DNA of 64,000 bases from Bacteriovorax sp. BSW11_IV (GTDB lineage: Bacteria; Bdellovibrionota; Bacteriovoracia; Bacteriovoracales; Bacteriovoracaceae), in the NCBI RefSeq assembly GCF_000447755.1, contig NZ_AUNE01000030.1, positions 29,448-93,447 on the forward strand, in the 5' to 3' direction. Below, one piece after another: positions 27,239 through 36,650 of the stretch. A program made the position numbers and the translations under genes. The first letter of the stretch is position 1; every line of letters begins with the position of its first letter. The notes under the pieces were generated by a model. That model searched no databases and was not told the origin of the DNA. It was given only the letters and a program-made list of their open reading frames with translations.

Positions 27239-27643
27239 TTATTCTTGGCCTTTCGCTTTTTTATCTTCAACTAAGATCAAAGATGCAAAAATAGCAGTGA
27301 AAACGCTGTAATCTAGCGGTCCTTTCAAACCACCTGAAAAAATCATGGCCAAGGCAAATGTGCTCAAAAGGGCCGTACTGATAATGGCCGCATATCTCAC
27401 TTTAAATTTAAAGATAAACATAAGGGGGAGAATTATTTCAAGGAAAGTTGCACTTCCTCCTAAAAATGGAATAAGCGCCTCTGGTGCCCAGCCATTGAGG
27501 TACTTTGTATAGGCGAGAAATTGTTCATAATTACCCCAAACAACTCCGTCAGCTCCAGCGACGCCCCAAAGTCCAAAGCGATCTGCAACAGCTGAGAGAT
27601 AACTCGACGAAATTGCGAGAGAGAGTAAGTATTTTTTCCACAT
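27239..27643 (-). CDS. DoxX-like membrane protein
   Basis: 134 residues, four hydrophobic helices, with the family pattern: short first helix, ADRFGLWG loop, GWAPEALIPFLGGSATFLEIILPLMF, then two closing helices. DoxX/MauE-type proteins are small inner-membrane proteins linked to redox or quinone chemistry in some species. GGAGG lies upstream of the ATG. It is divergent from an AraC-family regulator 73 bases away, which may control it. Confidence 0.75.
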   Translation of the reverse strand: MWKKYLLSLAISSSYLSAVADRFGLWGVAGADGVVWGNYEQFLAYTKYLNGWAPEALIPFLGGSATFLEIILPLMFIFKFKVRYAAIISTALLSTFALAMIFSGGLKGPLDYSVFTAIFASLILVEDKKAKGQE

Positions 27644-27716
27644 AAGTCCTCCAATTTAAGATGTGATTAAACTATAATAACCCTCAATTGGAAAAAATTG
27701 TAAAAATGCGACAACA

Positions 27717-28544
27717 ATGCAAGATCTCAATAGCATCAATCTAAAAATGATTACTCCAGCTAATATCCTTAGCGAATACGTGAAGACCATTTGGTTTGCC
27801 TATAATGATTCGAATCAAGAAGAATTACCATTTAAGATTTTAAGCGATGCTTGCAGTGGCATTGTAATCAATTTTGGTGATGAAATTGAATATAAGCTAA
27901 AAGATCACGATCATATTGCAAAACAAGAAACAACAATTATGGGTCCAACAAAAAATCTAACGACGATGGTTTTTAGAGGAAAAGTTTGTGCCATTGGAAT
28001 TCGTTTTTATCCGCACACGGGACAAATGTTTTTAGGAAGGCAAATGAGTCACTATATCAATCAAAATTGCTCAGCAACTGAAGATGATATGCTTTCTTGT
28101 TCTGATTTTTATAAAGAACTTGCACAAGTCATGTTAAATGAAAAATCATGGGATCAAATTTGCAACAAAGTAGAAGTATATTTAAATATTATTTTACAGG
28201 CATCACTAGATAAATTTCCTGTTAAGTTGAAAGACCTCATAACAATAATTGAAAGAACACCAGAGATAAATATTACAGAGCTTAGTGATAAATGTGATAT
28301 CTCTATTCGAGAAATTCAAAGACTTTTTCAAAAATACGTTGGAGTGACACCAAAAATTTATTCGAAATTAATAAGAGTAAAAATGGCCAAAGAGAAGATC
28401 TCTCAAGATGATTTTTCGTCTTTGGCCGATTTATCTGTAGATATTGGTTACTTTGACCAAGCTCATTTCAATAAAGATTTTAAAACCTATATGGAAGAGA
28501 CTCCTAAAAAATATAAAGTTTTAAAAAGTAAAAAGAAGAACTAG
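27717..28544 (+). CDS. AraC-family transcriptional regulator
   Basis: 275 residues. The C-terminal ~100 residues hold the two helix-turn-helix motifs of the AraC family (NITELSDKCDISIREIQRLFQKYVG and LADLSVDIGYFDQAHFNKDF, with a TPKKY-type end). The N-terminal ~160 residues are a cupin-like sensor containing GVRFYPHTG-like wording (GIRFYPHTGQMF). It is divergent from the DoxX-like gene with 73 bases between them, so it probably regulates that gene and itself. The effector is unknown. Confidence 0.85.
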   Translation: MQDLNSINLKMITPANILSEYVKTIWFAYNDSNQEELPFKILSDACSGIVINFGDEIEYKLKDHDHIAKQETTIMGPTKNLTTMVFRGKVCAIGIRFYPHTGQMFLGRQMSHYINQNCSATEDDMLSCSDFYKELAQVMLNEKSWDQICNKVEVYLNIILQASLDKFPVKLKDLITIIERTPEINITELSDKCDISIREIQRLFQKYVGVTPKIYSKLIRVKMAKEKISQDDFSSLADLSVDIGYFDQAHFNKDFKTYMEETPKKYKVLKSKKKN

Positions 28545-29272
28545 TTTTTTTCCTCAGGCCAGTAGTGACTATCGGGAAGATTTCTTTTTCCAAAAATGGC
28601 CTGACCAACTCTAACTATTGTACTGCCATATTCGATCGCCATTTTATAATCTGATGTCATCCCCATTGAGAGTTCATCCATAGAGACATTGGGAATATTT
28701 TCTAATTTAATATCCTTGGCAATATCTTGAAGAGTTTTAAAGCAATCTTGAGTTTCTTCTATTGTTCCACCAAGTTTTCCTATAGTCATAAGTCCTTTGA
28801 TTCTTAATTGAGAAAGAGCAGAGATTTCTTTCACGAGCTTCTTGGCCTCAAGCGGATGACATCCATACTTGCTATCTTCATTGGAAGTATTCACTTGTAT
28901 CAGAATATCAAGCGTTCGATCCTCACTTAACAGTTTGTCGTTAATCATTTTTGCGACTTTAAATCGGTCAATAGAGTGAACCATTGCGAGGTTTTCAACT
29001 TTTAGAAGGTCTTTAACTTTATTTGATTGGAGATGGCCAATGAAATGCCATTTAATTCCTTCGAGATGGGTTAGTTCTTGTGCTTTTTCTCTTAGCTCTT
29101 GAACTTTGTTCTCGCCAAAATCACGGTGACCGAGATTGTAAATTTCGACTACAGATTGTGCGGGAAATGTTTTGCTAACTGCAATGAGTTGAACGTTTTT
29201 TGGAAGAGATAATTTAAGGTTAAGAAATGTTGAGTTTTCTGCGTCTGTTTCCTTGTTGGAGCAATAATAATT
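28541..29272 (-). CDS. YggS/PROSC-family PLP-homeostasis protein without a canonical start codon
   Basis: The C-terminal 147 residues start at an ATG at 28984, but conserved family sequence continues in frame upstream: LIAVSKTF with the PLP lysine, FGENKVQEL, and WHFIGHLQSNKVK. The frame stays open to a TAA at 29273-29275, giving up to 243 residues, near the family's ~230. Between that stop and 28984 there is no ATG, GTG, TTG or CTG in frame. Possible explanations are a non-canonical start, a frameshift near the N terminus, or a sequencing error. YggS controls the pool of pyridoxal phosphate. The stop codon overlaps the AraC gene's end by 4 bases (convergent). Confidence 0.82.
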   Translation of the reverse strand, partial: NYYCSNKETDAENSTFLNLKLSLPKNVQLIAVSKTFPAQSVVEIYNLGHRDFGENKVQELREKAQELTHLEGIKWHFIGHLQSNKVKDLLKVENLAMVHSIDRFKVAKMINDKLLSEDRTLDILIQVNTSNEDSKYGCHPLEAKKLVKEISALSQLRIKGLMTIGKLGGTIEETQDCFKTLQDIAKDIKLENIPNVSMDELSMGMTSDYKMAIEYGSTIVRVGQAIFGKRNLPDSHYWPEEKN

Positions 29273-29376
29273 TTATCTTAGATGAAGTTTTATTATTTGT
29301 CTGCCTAGTCTAAACAAGGCTTGCTAAATAGGAATCTTGCAAATAAAATTCATGTAATTTGCGTTTAAGAGGAATC

Positions 29377-30198
29377 ATGGCAAAAACCAATTTTTGTAAG
29401 AGCAATTATTTGAATTTAAAAGCTGGAATCAGATTAATTCTTGTTCTATCCCTCTTATTGCCGGCCGTTGCCAACGGAGCACCAAAAAACTCTGAAAAGA
29501 AATTAATTCGTATGGCCTGCTTTCATTATCCTCCCTTCATGATTGAACCAAGTTCTGGTGATAAAAGAGAGGGGATGATTGTCGATCTTCTTCGCAAGCT
29601 TTTTGAAAAAACAGATTATAAATTGAAGATTGAATGGATGAACTTGGCCCGCGCCATTGGAAGTGTTGAAAATGGTGATATGGATGCCATTTGTTCATTG
29701 AATAATAAAAGACCATCAAAGATTGATCTAATAGATCCTTTCATTGCGCAAATGAAAGTTTCAGTTTGGACGCGTAAGAACGACCCATATATATACACAG
29801 GTGTTAAATCTATAGGTGATAGAGTTGTCGGTAATGTACATGGTTTTGTGTACAATGATTCATCACCCAAGTTTCAAGATTATCTTAATGATAAGAAGAA
29901 TAAAGTTTTTGTTGTTAAGGGGAGCGATCCCGTTAAGCGCGTCTATCAGCTAATTCTAAAGAATCGCGTCGATATGTTTGCTGTAAATTCAGAATATACA
30001 TACTACCTTCTTGGTCGCAAATATATTGAAGAAAATTTTAAAGTTGCTGGTCATCTTGAAAATAAATTGGGAGCTTACTTTGGGGTTAGCCCTAAATTAG
30101 AAAACAAAGATAAGGTGATTGAAGCATTCAGGAAAGAACTCGCTCGTATAAATAAAACGAATATCTTTCCTGAGATTTATAAGAAGTACATGGAGTAG
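29377..30198 (+). CDS. Periplasmic solute-binding protein, amino-acid type (SBP_bac_3)
   Basis: 273 residues from the ATG at 29377, chosen because AGAGGA lies just upstream; a TTG 18 bases earlier lacks a site. A signal peptide ends near VANGA. The bilobed type-II binding-protein pattern is visible: IRMACFHYPPFM, GMIVDLLRKLFEK and a hinge near VKSIGDRVVGNVHGF. No permease or ATPase is adjacent, so it may be an orphan binding protein or a signalling receptor partner. Confidence 0.82.
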   Translation: MAKTNFCKSNYLNLKAGIRLILVLSLLLPAVANGAPKNSEKKLIRMACFHYPPFMIEPSSGDKREGMIVDLLRKLFEKTDYKLKIEWMNLARAIGSVENGDMDAICSLNNKRPSKIDLIDPFIAQMKVSVWTRKNDPYIYTGVKSIGDRVVGNVHGFVYNDSSPKFQDYLNDKKNKVFVVKGSDPVKRVYQLILKNRVDMFAVNSEYTYYLLGRKYIEENFKVAGHLENKLGAYFGVSPKLENKDKVIEAFRKELARINKTNIFPEIYKKYME

Positions 30199-30199
30199 T

Positions 30200-32167
30200 T
30201 TATTTCATCAACTTCTTCATGAGAAAATTCCATTTCAAAGAATAAGTCTCTAGTCTTCTACTCATACTTCCTGATCTTGAAGAATGTGAACCCATAGGTT
30301 TTGAATATAGTAATATTTCCTTCTCAGGGAAATGTTTTTGTAACTTGGCCGCTAGTTTATAACTATGAGACGGAACCACTCTGTCGTCATCTTGTGCCGT
30401 TAGAATAAGTGTGTCTGGGTATGTCTCATTGTATTGAACATTGTGATATGGAGAGAGTTTAAAGAAATATCTGAAATCTTCCTCTTTGTCGTATTGCCCA
30501 TAATTATCAACCCAGTATCTTCCACTGGTAAAAAATTGAAAGTTTAACAGATCATGGACGCCAACTTCTGGGACAACAGCAGCGAAAAGGTGAGGATAAA
30601 GCATTGCCGTCGCGCTTGCTAGTAAACCTCCGTTACTTGTTCCGCCAATTCCAATATGCTTTGGTGAAGTATAACCTTTTTCAATTAATCTTTTGGCCGC
30701 TAAGGCGTATGAGTCAAAAGTGTTTTTCTTATTCAGGAGAATTCCGCTTTCAAACCAATCATTTCCGTATTCAAACCCACCTGGAAGAACGATATTTGCA
30801 AATACTCCACCACGTTTTAACCAAGGGATAATTTCTGGATTATAGTAAGGAGTAACAGAAACGTTAAATCCTCCATAACCTTCCATAAAAATAGGAGTGT
30901 TTGGAGTTAATTCAGTTGATTTGAATTTCACTAGCTGAATTGCCGCCTTCTGCCCGTTCGAAGCAATATAGTGCTCATTGATAATTTCTATTTCTTGATC
31001 ATAAGTTGAAAAAGAGTGGTCACCCGTTTTCTTTATTTCAAAGTTATCAAGATTAATCTCGTATGTTTGATAGTAGATTGTGTATGAGGTCAGACTTAAA
31101 ATTAATAAATTTTCTTTTTCATAGAAATTACTAATCATGGCATTTCTAGGAAGATCAAACTTTGTGAGAACATTTGTGCTTGTTTTTAAGTAATATAGAC
31201 TATCCTCTCCATCAAAAGGAGACTTAATAATATAATCATCCTTGTAGACACTAATGTCTTCAATGGGAAAACCAAGATCAGATATAAGAAGTGTTCTTTC
31301 GTTCGTTTTTGTATTTACTCTATAGATCGCACCATTTGAAAATTCATCATAAAGCACAGTCGTAATATCAAAGCCACCTTTATCAGAAACTTTAGAGTGG
31401 TAAGGGTAGCCTGGATAACTGTAGATAAAATCTCCCTTGCCATTCTTTTTTGATAATTTATAGTAATCACGAGTCTTGGAGCCGAAATTCATTTCAACAA
31501 GAAAAAGGTATGTTCCATTCTCTTCGACATAAAAATAATCTTTTGGGTCTTTGGCCCTATGGATAAGGATATCGTCCGCCTGATGCTCACCTATTTTATG
31601 AAGAAGTAATCGTTGATTGAAATCACCTGCGAGATGATGACCCGAATTTGTATAAAAAAATTCATGCTCATTCGCCCAAACAATACTTGGTGTTCTGCCT
31701 AAGTGAAGAGTTTCTATCAATGTCTTTTTATCGCCATCTTCATTACGATAGATATTCAATCTTTTGTAATCACCACCACTTTCTGTGATTGTCGCTAGAG
31801 TATAAAGTTTGGTAGTTTCAATCGTGTATTCATCTATTTTAGGCGAGGGGATAAATCTTCTTTCGAATAAGAAATTATTGCTTTGCCATTCATCACTTAG
31901 CGATTTGTTCGACGTTGGAGTGTAAAGCTCTTCGAAATCGAGAAGAAATTCCTGAAAATCCTCATCTACTAAATTGTATTTTGTATACTCGTTTTGCTGA
32001 AGAATCCAACTCGAGATACGTGGATCTGCGGGATTTTCGAGCCATTTAAACTCATCATAGATTTCAGTCCCAAAGCGAATTTCAGTCATTGGCATTTCAA
32101 TTGTCTGTGGAAGTTTTGGTTGTGCAAAGGCCAATGGTGCTATTAGCGCAAAAATAAAATTTAGCAT
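30200..32167 (-). CDS. Secreted prolyl oligopeptidase (S9 family)
   Basis: 655 residues with a signal peptide (cleavage near AFAQP). Residues ~30-400 are the seven-bladed propeller, and the C-terminal alpha/beta hydrolase domain contains the nucleophile S511 in GIGGTSNGGLLAS, the acid in AQDDDRV (593-595) and H628 in MGSHSS. In most family members His sits in GHG; here it is GSHS, a variation. The enzyme cleaves short peptides, often after proline. Export suggests peptide scavenging outside or in the periplasm. Confidence 0.9.
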   Translation of the reverse strand: MLNFIFALIAPLAFAQPKLPQTIEMPMTEIRFGTEIYDEFKWLENPADPRISSWILQQNEYTKYNLVDEDFQEFLLDFEELYTPTSNKSLSDEWQSNNFLFERRFIPSPKIDEYTIETTKLYTLATITESGGDYKRLNIYRNEDGDKKTLIETLHLGRTPSIVWANEHEFFYTNSGHHLAGDFNQRLLLHKIGEHQADDILIHRAKDPKDYFYVEENGTYLFLVEMNFGSKTRDYYKLSKKNGKGDFIYSYPGYPYHSKVSDKGGFDITTVLYDEFSNGAIYRVNTKTNERTLLISDLGFPIEDISVYKDDYIIKSPFDGEDSLYYLKTSTNVLTKFDLPRNAMISNFYEKENLLILSLTSYTIYYQTYEINLDNFEIKKTGDHSFSTYDQEIEIINEHYIASNGQKAAIQLVKFKSTELTPNTPIFMEGYGGFNVSVTPYYNPEIIPWLKRGGVFANIVLPGGFEYGNDWFESGILLNKKNTFDSYALAAKRLIEKGYTSPKHIGIGGTSNGGLLASATAMLYPHLFAAVVPEVGVHDLLNFQFFTSGRYWVDNYGQYDKEEDFRYFFKLSPYHNVQYNETYPDTLILTAQDDDRVVPSHSYKLAAKLQKHFPEKEILLYSKPMGSHSSRSGSMSRRLETYSLKWNFLMKKLMK

Positions 32168-32384
32168 ATGAGAGTCCTAGTGATTAATGATGCTCTTAGT
32201 TAGCGAACTAAATACTAAATGTCTAATACTGTTGCGAAATTTACAGGGATGGGAAGCGAATAAGTGTTTGAAATTATGAGACATATCGTGTGTCTAAGAT
32301 ATTGACGGTTAACGTAAAGATTTCAGGTCACATGGGAGCAGAATCTTAAATGTGGGATAATGCAAAAAAATTATAGGAGACTCT

Positions 32385-32717
32385 ATGAAAGCACTACTTC
32401 TTGCGCTTGTATCAGTAATGGCCCTTAACGTATCTGCAAATCCAAACATTCAATCACTTCAAGAGTGTGTTGAGGCTCAATTTGAAATTAGTGGTGATAC
32501 GACAGTTGAGAGACATACAGATGAGGTTGTTCTCAGTCTATGTAAGGCCGAACTTGTAAATGCTGTTGTAAATTTAAAATTAACTACTAAACAAGCATCT
32601 GAACTTTATGTTGCAATCAGAAATGGTGCTATTAAAAAGAATATTAGAAATGCTCAAAAAATTGAAAAGGCAGAAGTTATTTATGAAGATGTATTAAGAC
32701 AAGTTCTTAGTAAATAA
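32385..32717 (+). CDS. Small secreted protein, unknown
   Basis: 110 residues with a signal peptide (cleavage near VSANP). The mature part is helical with two cysteines about 30 residues apart (LQECVEAQF and VLSLCKAEL). A TAGGAGA ribosome-binding site precedes the ATG. The family is not recognised. The next gene follows after 14 bases and may be co-transcribed. Confidence 0.62.
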   Translation: MKALLLALVSVMALNVSANPNIQSLQECVEAQFEISGDTTVERHTDEVVLSLCKAELVNAVVNLKLTTKQASELYVAIRNGAIKKNIRNAQKIEKAEVIYEDVLRQVLSK

Positions 32718-32731
32718 TTGATCTAGCCGCC

Positions 32732-33298
32732 TTGAAATCGATAATAGGATTTATACTCGTAACTTTGGCATCATTCGTTTTCCATTTCGGGATAGAGACC
32801 TATGATGATTACAAGGCATTTTCTTCCCAAGAAGAAATCAGTATTTATAATTGCCATGATTTTTTAAATTCCATTAAAGAATATAGATGGGTTCGATTAA
32901 ATGGATGTAAAATCGGATTTGATCAAATTAAAATGCAGCATGAAGATATCTGGGGCTTTAATAGAACTGTTTATCTCTTACCTATCGTTGAGCGACGAAA
33001 AAAAAGCGGACAAGATAATAACCTTTTTGTGAAAGTATCTGATCTAAAGATCGTGAAAGAGTATATTAATACTAGATTTAAAGATAATAGAAAATTCTTT
33101 TCACAGAGAATCCCAAAACTTTTAATAAATCCCATTGAGGGTGTCGTATCCAATTTAAAAGTCCATAAAAGTGGCGGGGTTACAGAATTATATTACACTA
33201 TTTCCCTTGGTGGTTCGCCTGATTTTCCTACTGCAAAAGTTGGGTGGATTCTGCTTTATATTCTCAGCTGCTTAGTCTATTTTTTTAAATTTTATTAA
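32732..33298 (+). CDS. Membrane protein with two terminal helices, unknown
   Basis: 188 residues from a TTG start. A hydrophobic helix at residues 3-20 and another at the extreme C terminus (GWILLYILSCLVYFF) flank a ~140-residue soluble domain with two cysteines (C40, C59). This looks like a periplasmic domain held at both ends. It follows the small secreted gene by 14 bases and is ended by a terminator at 33319. The family is not recognised. Confidence 0.6.
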   Translation: MKSIIGFILVTLASFVFHFGIETYDDYKAFSSQEEISIYNCHDFLNSIKEYRWVRLNGCKIGFDQIKMQHEDIWGFNRTVYLLPIVERRKKSGQDNNLFVKVSDLKIVKEYINTRFKDNRKFFSQRIPKLLINPIEGVVSNLKVHKSGGVTELYYTISLGGSPDFPTAKVGWILLYILSCLVYFFKFY

Positions 33299-33318
33299 AT
33301 TAAAAAATAATTAAAAAT

Positions 33319-33348
33319 AAGCCTTCAAGAATGTAGGCTTTTTTTTTC
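33319..33348 (+). terminator. Rho-independent terminator
   Basis: AAGCCT, a 10-base loop, AGGCTT, then a run of eight T, 20 bases after the membrane-protein stop. Confidence 0.75.
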
Positions 33349-33409
33349 GTCGAAGAAAATATATCCTTATTTATAATTTAAAATTCAATATCAAAAATAA
33401 GAGTAAGAC

Positions 33410-34081
33410 TTGGATATCAAAATATACAATCATGGTGCATGTATAAAAGGCAGGATGAACGATAATGAGTTTCATCGCCATGAGTGTCTTCAAGTATCTA
33501 TGTCAAAAACAGATTCCACGGTAGCTTTTAAAAATCGAAGCATTTCACTTCCTGCAAATAATGCTCTTGTTATAGCTTATAATATTGAACATAAGCTTAT
33601 AGAGAGTGAATGGGTTAATGTTTTAGTAGATAATGAATGTGAAGTCGGACGATTATTAATAGAGTTGATGGGATCTAATGAATATGTCGTCATAGCTGAT
33701 CATGAAATTATCGAAAAACTTTTTGAAGATCCTGAGCGTGAGTTATCACGTATGAATGACGTTATAAGAGATGAAATAAAAAGAGCAATCTTATTAATTA
33801 AGGACCATGATCACAATTGTAAACTTGAGGGGATTGCAAAAGAAGTAGGGCTTTCTTCTGATCGCTTTAGAAAGGTTTTTAAAGAAGAAGTTGGAATTAC
33901 TTTTAAAAATTATTTAAGATGGCAAAAGCTAAGAAGGGCCTTCCATCTTCTAACAGTGAGTCCGGAAACAAAATTAGTCGACATTGCTCATCAAAGTGGA
34001 TTTTCCGATCAGGCCCATATGACGAAAATTATTCGTGAAACCTTTGGATATAATCCTAAAAACATCAAAAATAACCTTTAA
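33410..34081 (+). CDS. AraC-family regulator, small sensor domain
   Basis: 223 residues from a TTG start. The C-terminal ~105 residues carry both helix-turn-helix motifs (LEGIAKEVGLSSDRFRKVFKEEVG and LVDIAHQSGFSDQAHMTKIIRE). The N-terminal part is cupin-like but short (HRHECLQVS), as in AraC proteins of the 220-residue class. It is followed by a transglutaminase-like gene 57 bases downstream on the same strand. Confidence 0.85.
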   Translation: MDIKIYNHGACIKGRMNDNEFHRHECLQVSMSKTDSTVAFKNRSISLPANNALVIAYNIEHKLIESEWVNVLVDNECEVGRLLIELMGSNEYVVIADHEIIEKLFEDPERELSRMNDVIRDEIKRAILLIKDHDHNCKLEGIAKEVGLSSDRFRKVFKEEVGITFKNYLRWQKLRRAFHLLTVSPETKLVDIAHQSGFSDQAHMTKIIRETFGYNPKNIKNNL

Positions 34082-34138
34082 ATACAATTTTCTAGCTCTC
34101 TTCATCTGTATCCTATGAGTTAAGTAAGCGAGGTACAA

Positions 34139-34822
34139 ATGAATTCAGTGTCAAATTTAGAACTATTTTTAGAAGATTTAAAAAAGAAAAACTTAGAAGG
34201 GGTGGCCCTTGTTGAGTATTTATATGGTTTCGTTAGAGATGATATAAAATTTGATTTTCTGCCTGGCATAGATGATGTGACGGCCGCGGAAGTCTTTGAT
34301 GCAAGGTCCGGGCAGTGTAATAACAAAACGATTCTCTTTCTTGAGATGTTAAAATTTTTCAAATTCAATGTTAAGGCCCATTTCTCAACGATTGATAAAA
34401 ATATACAACGAGGATTTTTTCCTTTCATTATGATGTGGCTTGCACCAAAAGAAATTGGTCATAGTTGGATTGAGGTCGAAATAAATGGGAAATGGGTTAT
34501 GCTCGATGGATATATAAATGATCAGAAGCTCTTTAAGGGTGCCATGATAATAAATAAAAATAACAACTGGAAGACCGGCCATTCTGTTGCAGATGGTGAT
34601 TGTGGAGCAAGTACTGACTTCTCATTAAACAATGACAAATTTGTGCAAATGGAAGCAGTAAAAACGGACTTTGGGTTAACAACAGATGCGCTATCTTTTG
34701 TAAGAAGTAATAAAAATCCAAATAACGTAAACTTCTTCAAAAAATCTATGTACAAGCTTATGCTTCCTCTAATTCGCGCACGAGTTGTAAAAGTTAGAGA
34801 GATTGGAGAGTCGGAGAAATAA
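34139..34822 (+). CDS. Transglutaminase-like protein
   Basis: 227 residues, no signal peptide. The Cys-His-Asp triad of the transglutaminase-like superfamily is visible: C60 in ARSGQCNNKT, H108 in IGHSWIEVEI and D123 in MLDGY. Such proteins act as cysteine peptidases or cross-linkers. A GAGG ribosome-binding site precedes the ATG. It is just downstream of an AraC regulator. A second protein with the same triad spacing, exported as a lipoprotein, lies at 36651. Confidence 0.78.
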   Translation: MNSVSNLELFLEDLKKKNLEGVALVEYLYGFVRDDIKFDFLPGIDDVTAAEVFDARSGQCNNKTILFLEMLKFFKFNVKAHFSTIDKNIQRGFFPFIMMWLAPKEIGHSWIEVEINGKWVMLDGYINDQKLFKGAMIINKNNNWKTGHSVADGDCGASTDFSLNNDKFVQMEAVKTDFGLTTDALSFVRSNKNPNNVNFFKKSMYKLMLPLIRARVVKVREIGESEK

Positions 34823-34969
34823 TTTCCTCTGTTTAAGAATTATGAATACCTGTTTGTTTACAGTGACTTATGTCGCTAGCATGATTTTTTCTTTCACTTT
34901 TTGGCGTCCACGGTTTCAAGAATTATTGAGTGATATTCTTAGTTAATAGAGAAACTAAGGGATATTCAA

Positions 34970-36556
34970 ATGGACGCCAAAAAAATGACAAACAAAGAAA
35001 ATGTAAAGGAAGTGATAACAACTGCAGATGAGACGATGCAGATTTTCGATGCGATTAAAGCTTCCATGGCCGTCATTGAATTTACTCTTGATGGAATTAT
35101 CGTAGATGCGAATGACAATTTTTTAAATACATTGGGATATACATTAGATGAAGTGAAAGGAAAGCATCACCGTATTTTTTGTGAACCAGAGTATGCAAGA
35201 TCCCTCGAATATAAAAGATTTTGGGAAAAATTAAATAGAGGGGAATTTGATACAGGAGAGTATAAGCGTATTGCTAAAGACGGGCAGGAAGTTTGGATTT
35301 CGGCCTCTTATAATCCAATCAAAGATGCTAACGGAAAGACTTATAAGATTATTAAATTTGCCTCTGATATTAGTGCTCAAAAACTAAAAGATGCAGAACT
35401 CAATGCTCTTTCGAAAACTCAGGCCGTCATTAACTTCACAACAGATGGAATAATTCTTGATGCCAATGATAATTTTTTGAATGCATTAGGTTACAAACTA
35501 GATGAAATCAAAGGTCGTCACCATAGAATTTTTTGCGAAAAAAAATATGCAGAATCCGCTGAGTATGAAAGATTTTGGAGAAATTTGAAAAACGGAGAGT
35601 TTCAAAAAGGCGAATATAAAAGGATCACCAAGAATGGTAATGAAATATGGATTAACGCTGCTTACAATCCAGTTTATGATTTAAGTGGAAATGTCTTTAA
35701 AATCGTTAAATATGCAACTGATGTTACTAAGCAAAAAGAAGATTCATTAAGAGTTCTAAGTACTCTTGTCGAAACTGCATCTCAACTTGGCGCCGCTGCT
35801 GAGGAGCTTGCGACAACAGCAACACAATTAACACAAAATGCCGAGAGCACAACGAATCAATCTTCATCTGCGGCCTCTTCTTCAGAAGAATTGGCCCAAG
35901 GAATTCAAAGTGTGTCGGCCAGTGTTGGGGAAATGGTGGTTGTGGTAAAAGAGATTTCAAAAAATACCACAATGGGTTCTGTGAAATCTGAAGAGGCCTT
36001 AATCAAAGCATCTGAAACGAATGCGCTTATTGAACAATTGAGTCTTGCGAGTGAACAGATCGGCTCTGTGATTAAAGCGATTTCTTCTATTGCTCAACAA
36101 ACGAATCTCTTGGCGTTAAATGCGACTATTGAAGCAGCAAGAGCAGGTGAAGTTGGAAAGGGATTCTCTGTTGTTGCGAATGAGGTAAAAGAGCTTGCCA
36201 AGCAATCGGCCAAGGCCTCACAGGAAATTGAAGCTAAAATCATTAATATTCAAGAAACAACTGCTAATGCTGTCATTGCTATTGAAACAATATCTGTGTC
36301 GATAGAGGAAATTAGTAAGATATCCTCTTCTATTGCAAGCGCAGTAGAAGAACAATCTGTTACAACGAGCGATGTTTCCAGAGTCGTACAAGAGTCAACG
36401 CAGGCCGTGGAGGATGTTTCTAAATCTATTCGAGAAGTATCAAACGCTGCACACGAAAGTTCAAGTGGTGCAGCTCAATTGAGTGATGCTGCAAAAAACT
36501 TATCAGTGCTGGCCATGAAATTGAATCAACTTGTGAGTGAGCTAAAAGAAGAATAA
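34970..36556 (+). CDS. Soluble chemoreceptor with tandem PAS domains
   Basis: 528 residues without a membrane segment. Two PAS domains (~30-135 and ~150-260) share long near-identical stretches (DANDNFLN, HHRIFCE, GEYKRI, SASYNP/NAAYNP), so one is a recent duplicate. A methyl-accepting signalling domain follows: AAEELATTATQL, then the hairpin tip AQQTNLLALNATIEAARAGE. It would control CheA from the cytoplasm, with the PAS domains sensing redox or oxygen through a bound cofactor (inferred from family, as in Aer-type receptors). No che genes are adjacent. Confidence 0.92.
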   Translation: MDAKKMTNKENVKEVITTADETMQIFDAIKASMAVIEFTLDGIIVDANDNFLNTLGYTLDEVKGKHHRIFCEPEYARSLEYKRFWEKLNRGEFDTGEYKRIAKDGQEVWISASYNPIKDANGKTYKIIKFASDISAQKLKDAELNALSKTQAVINFTTDGIILDANDNFLNALGYKLDEIKGRHHRIFCEKKYAESAEYERFWRNLKNGEFQKGEYKRITKNGNEIWINAAYNPVYDLSGNVFKIVKYATDVTKQKEDSLRVLSTLVETASQLGAAAEELATTATQLTQNAESTTNQSSSAASSSEELAQGIQSVSASVGEMVVVVKEISKNTTMGSVKSEEALIKASETNALIEQLSLASEQIGSVIKAISSIAQQTNLLALNATIEAARAGEVGKGFSVVANEVKELAKQSAKASQEIEAKIINIQETTANAVIAIETISVSIEEISKISSSIASAVEEQSVTTSDVSRVVQESTQAVEDVSKSIREVSNAAHESSSGAAQLSDAAKNLSVLAMKLNQLVSELKEE

Positions 36557-36650
36557 CCTGTTTTTTACTCACTCTTGGGCCCTTGTATTTTAGTTATCTG
36601 TAGTTAAAATATATTTAATTTAACCAAATAACTCAATAGAAGATCCAACT

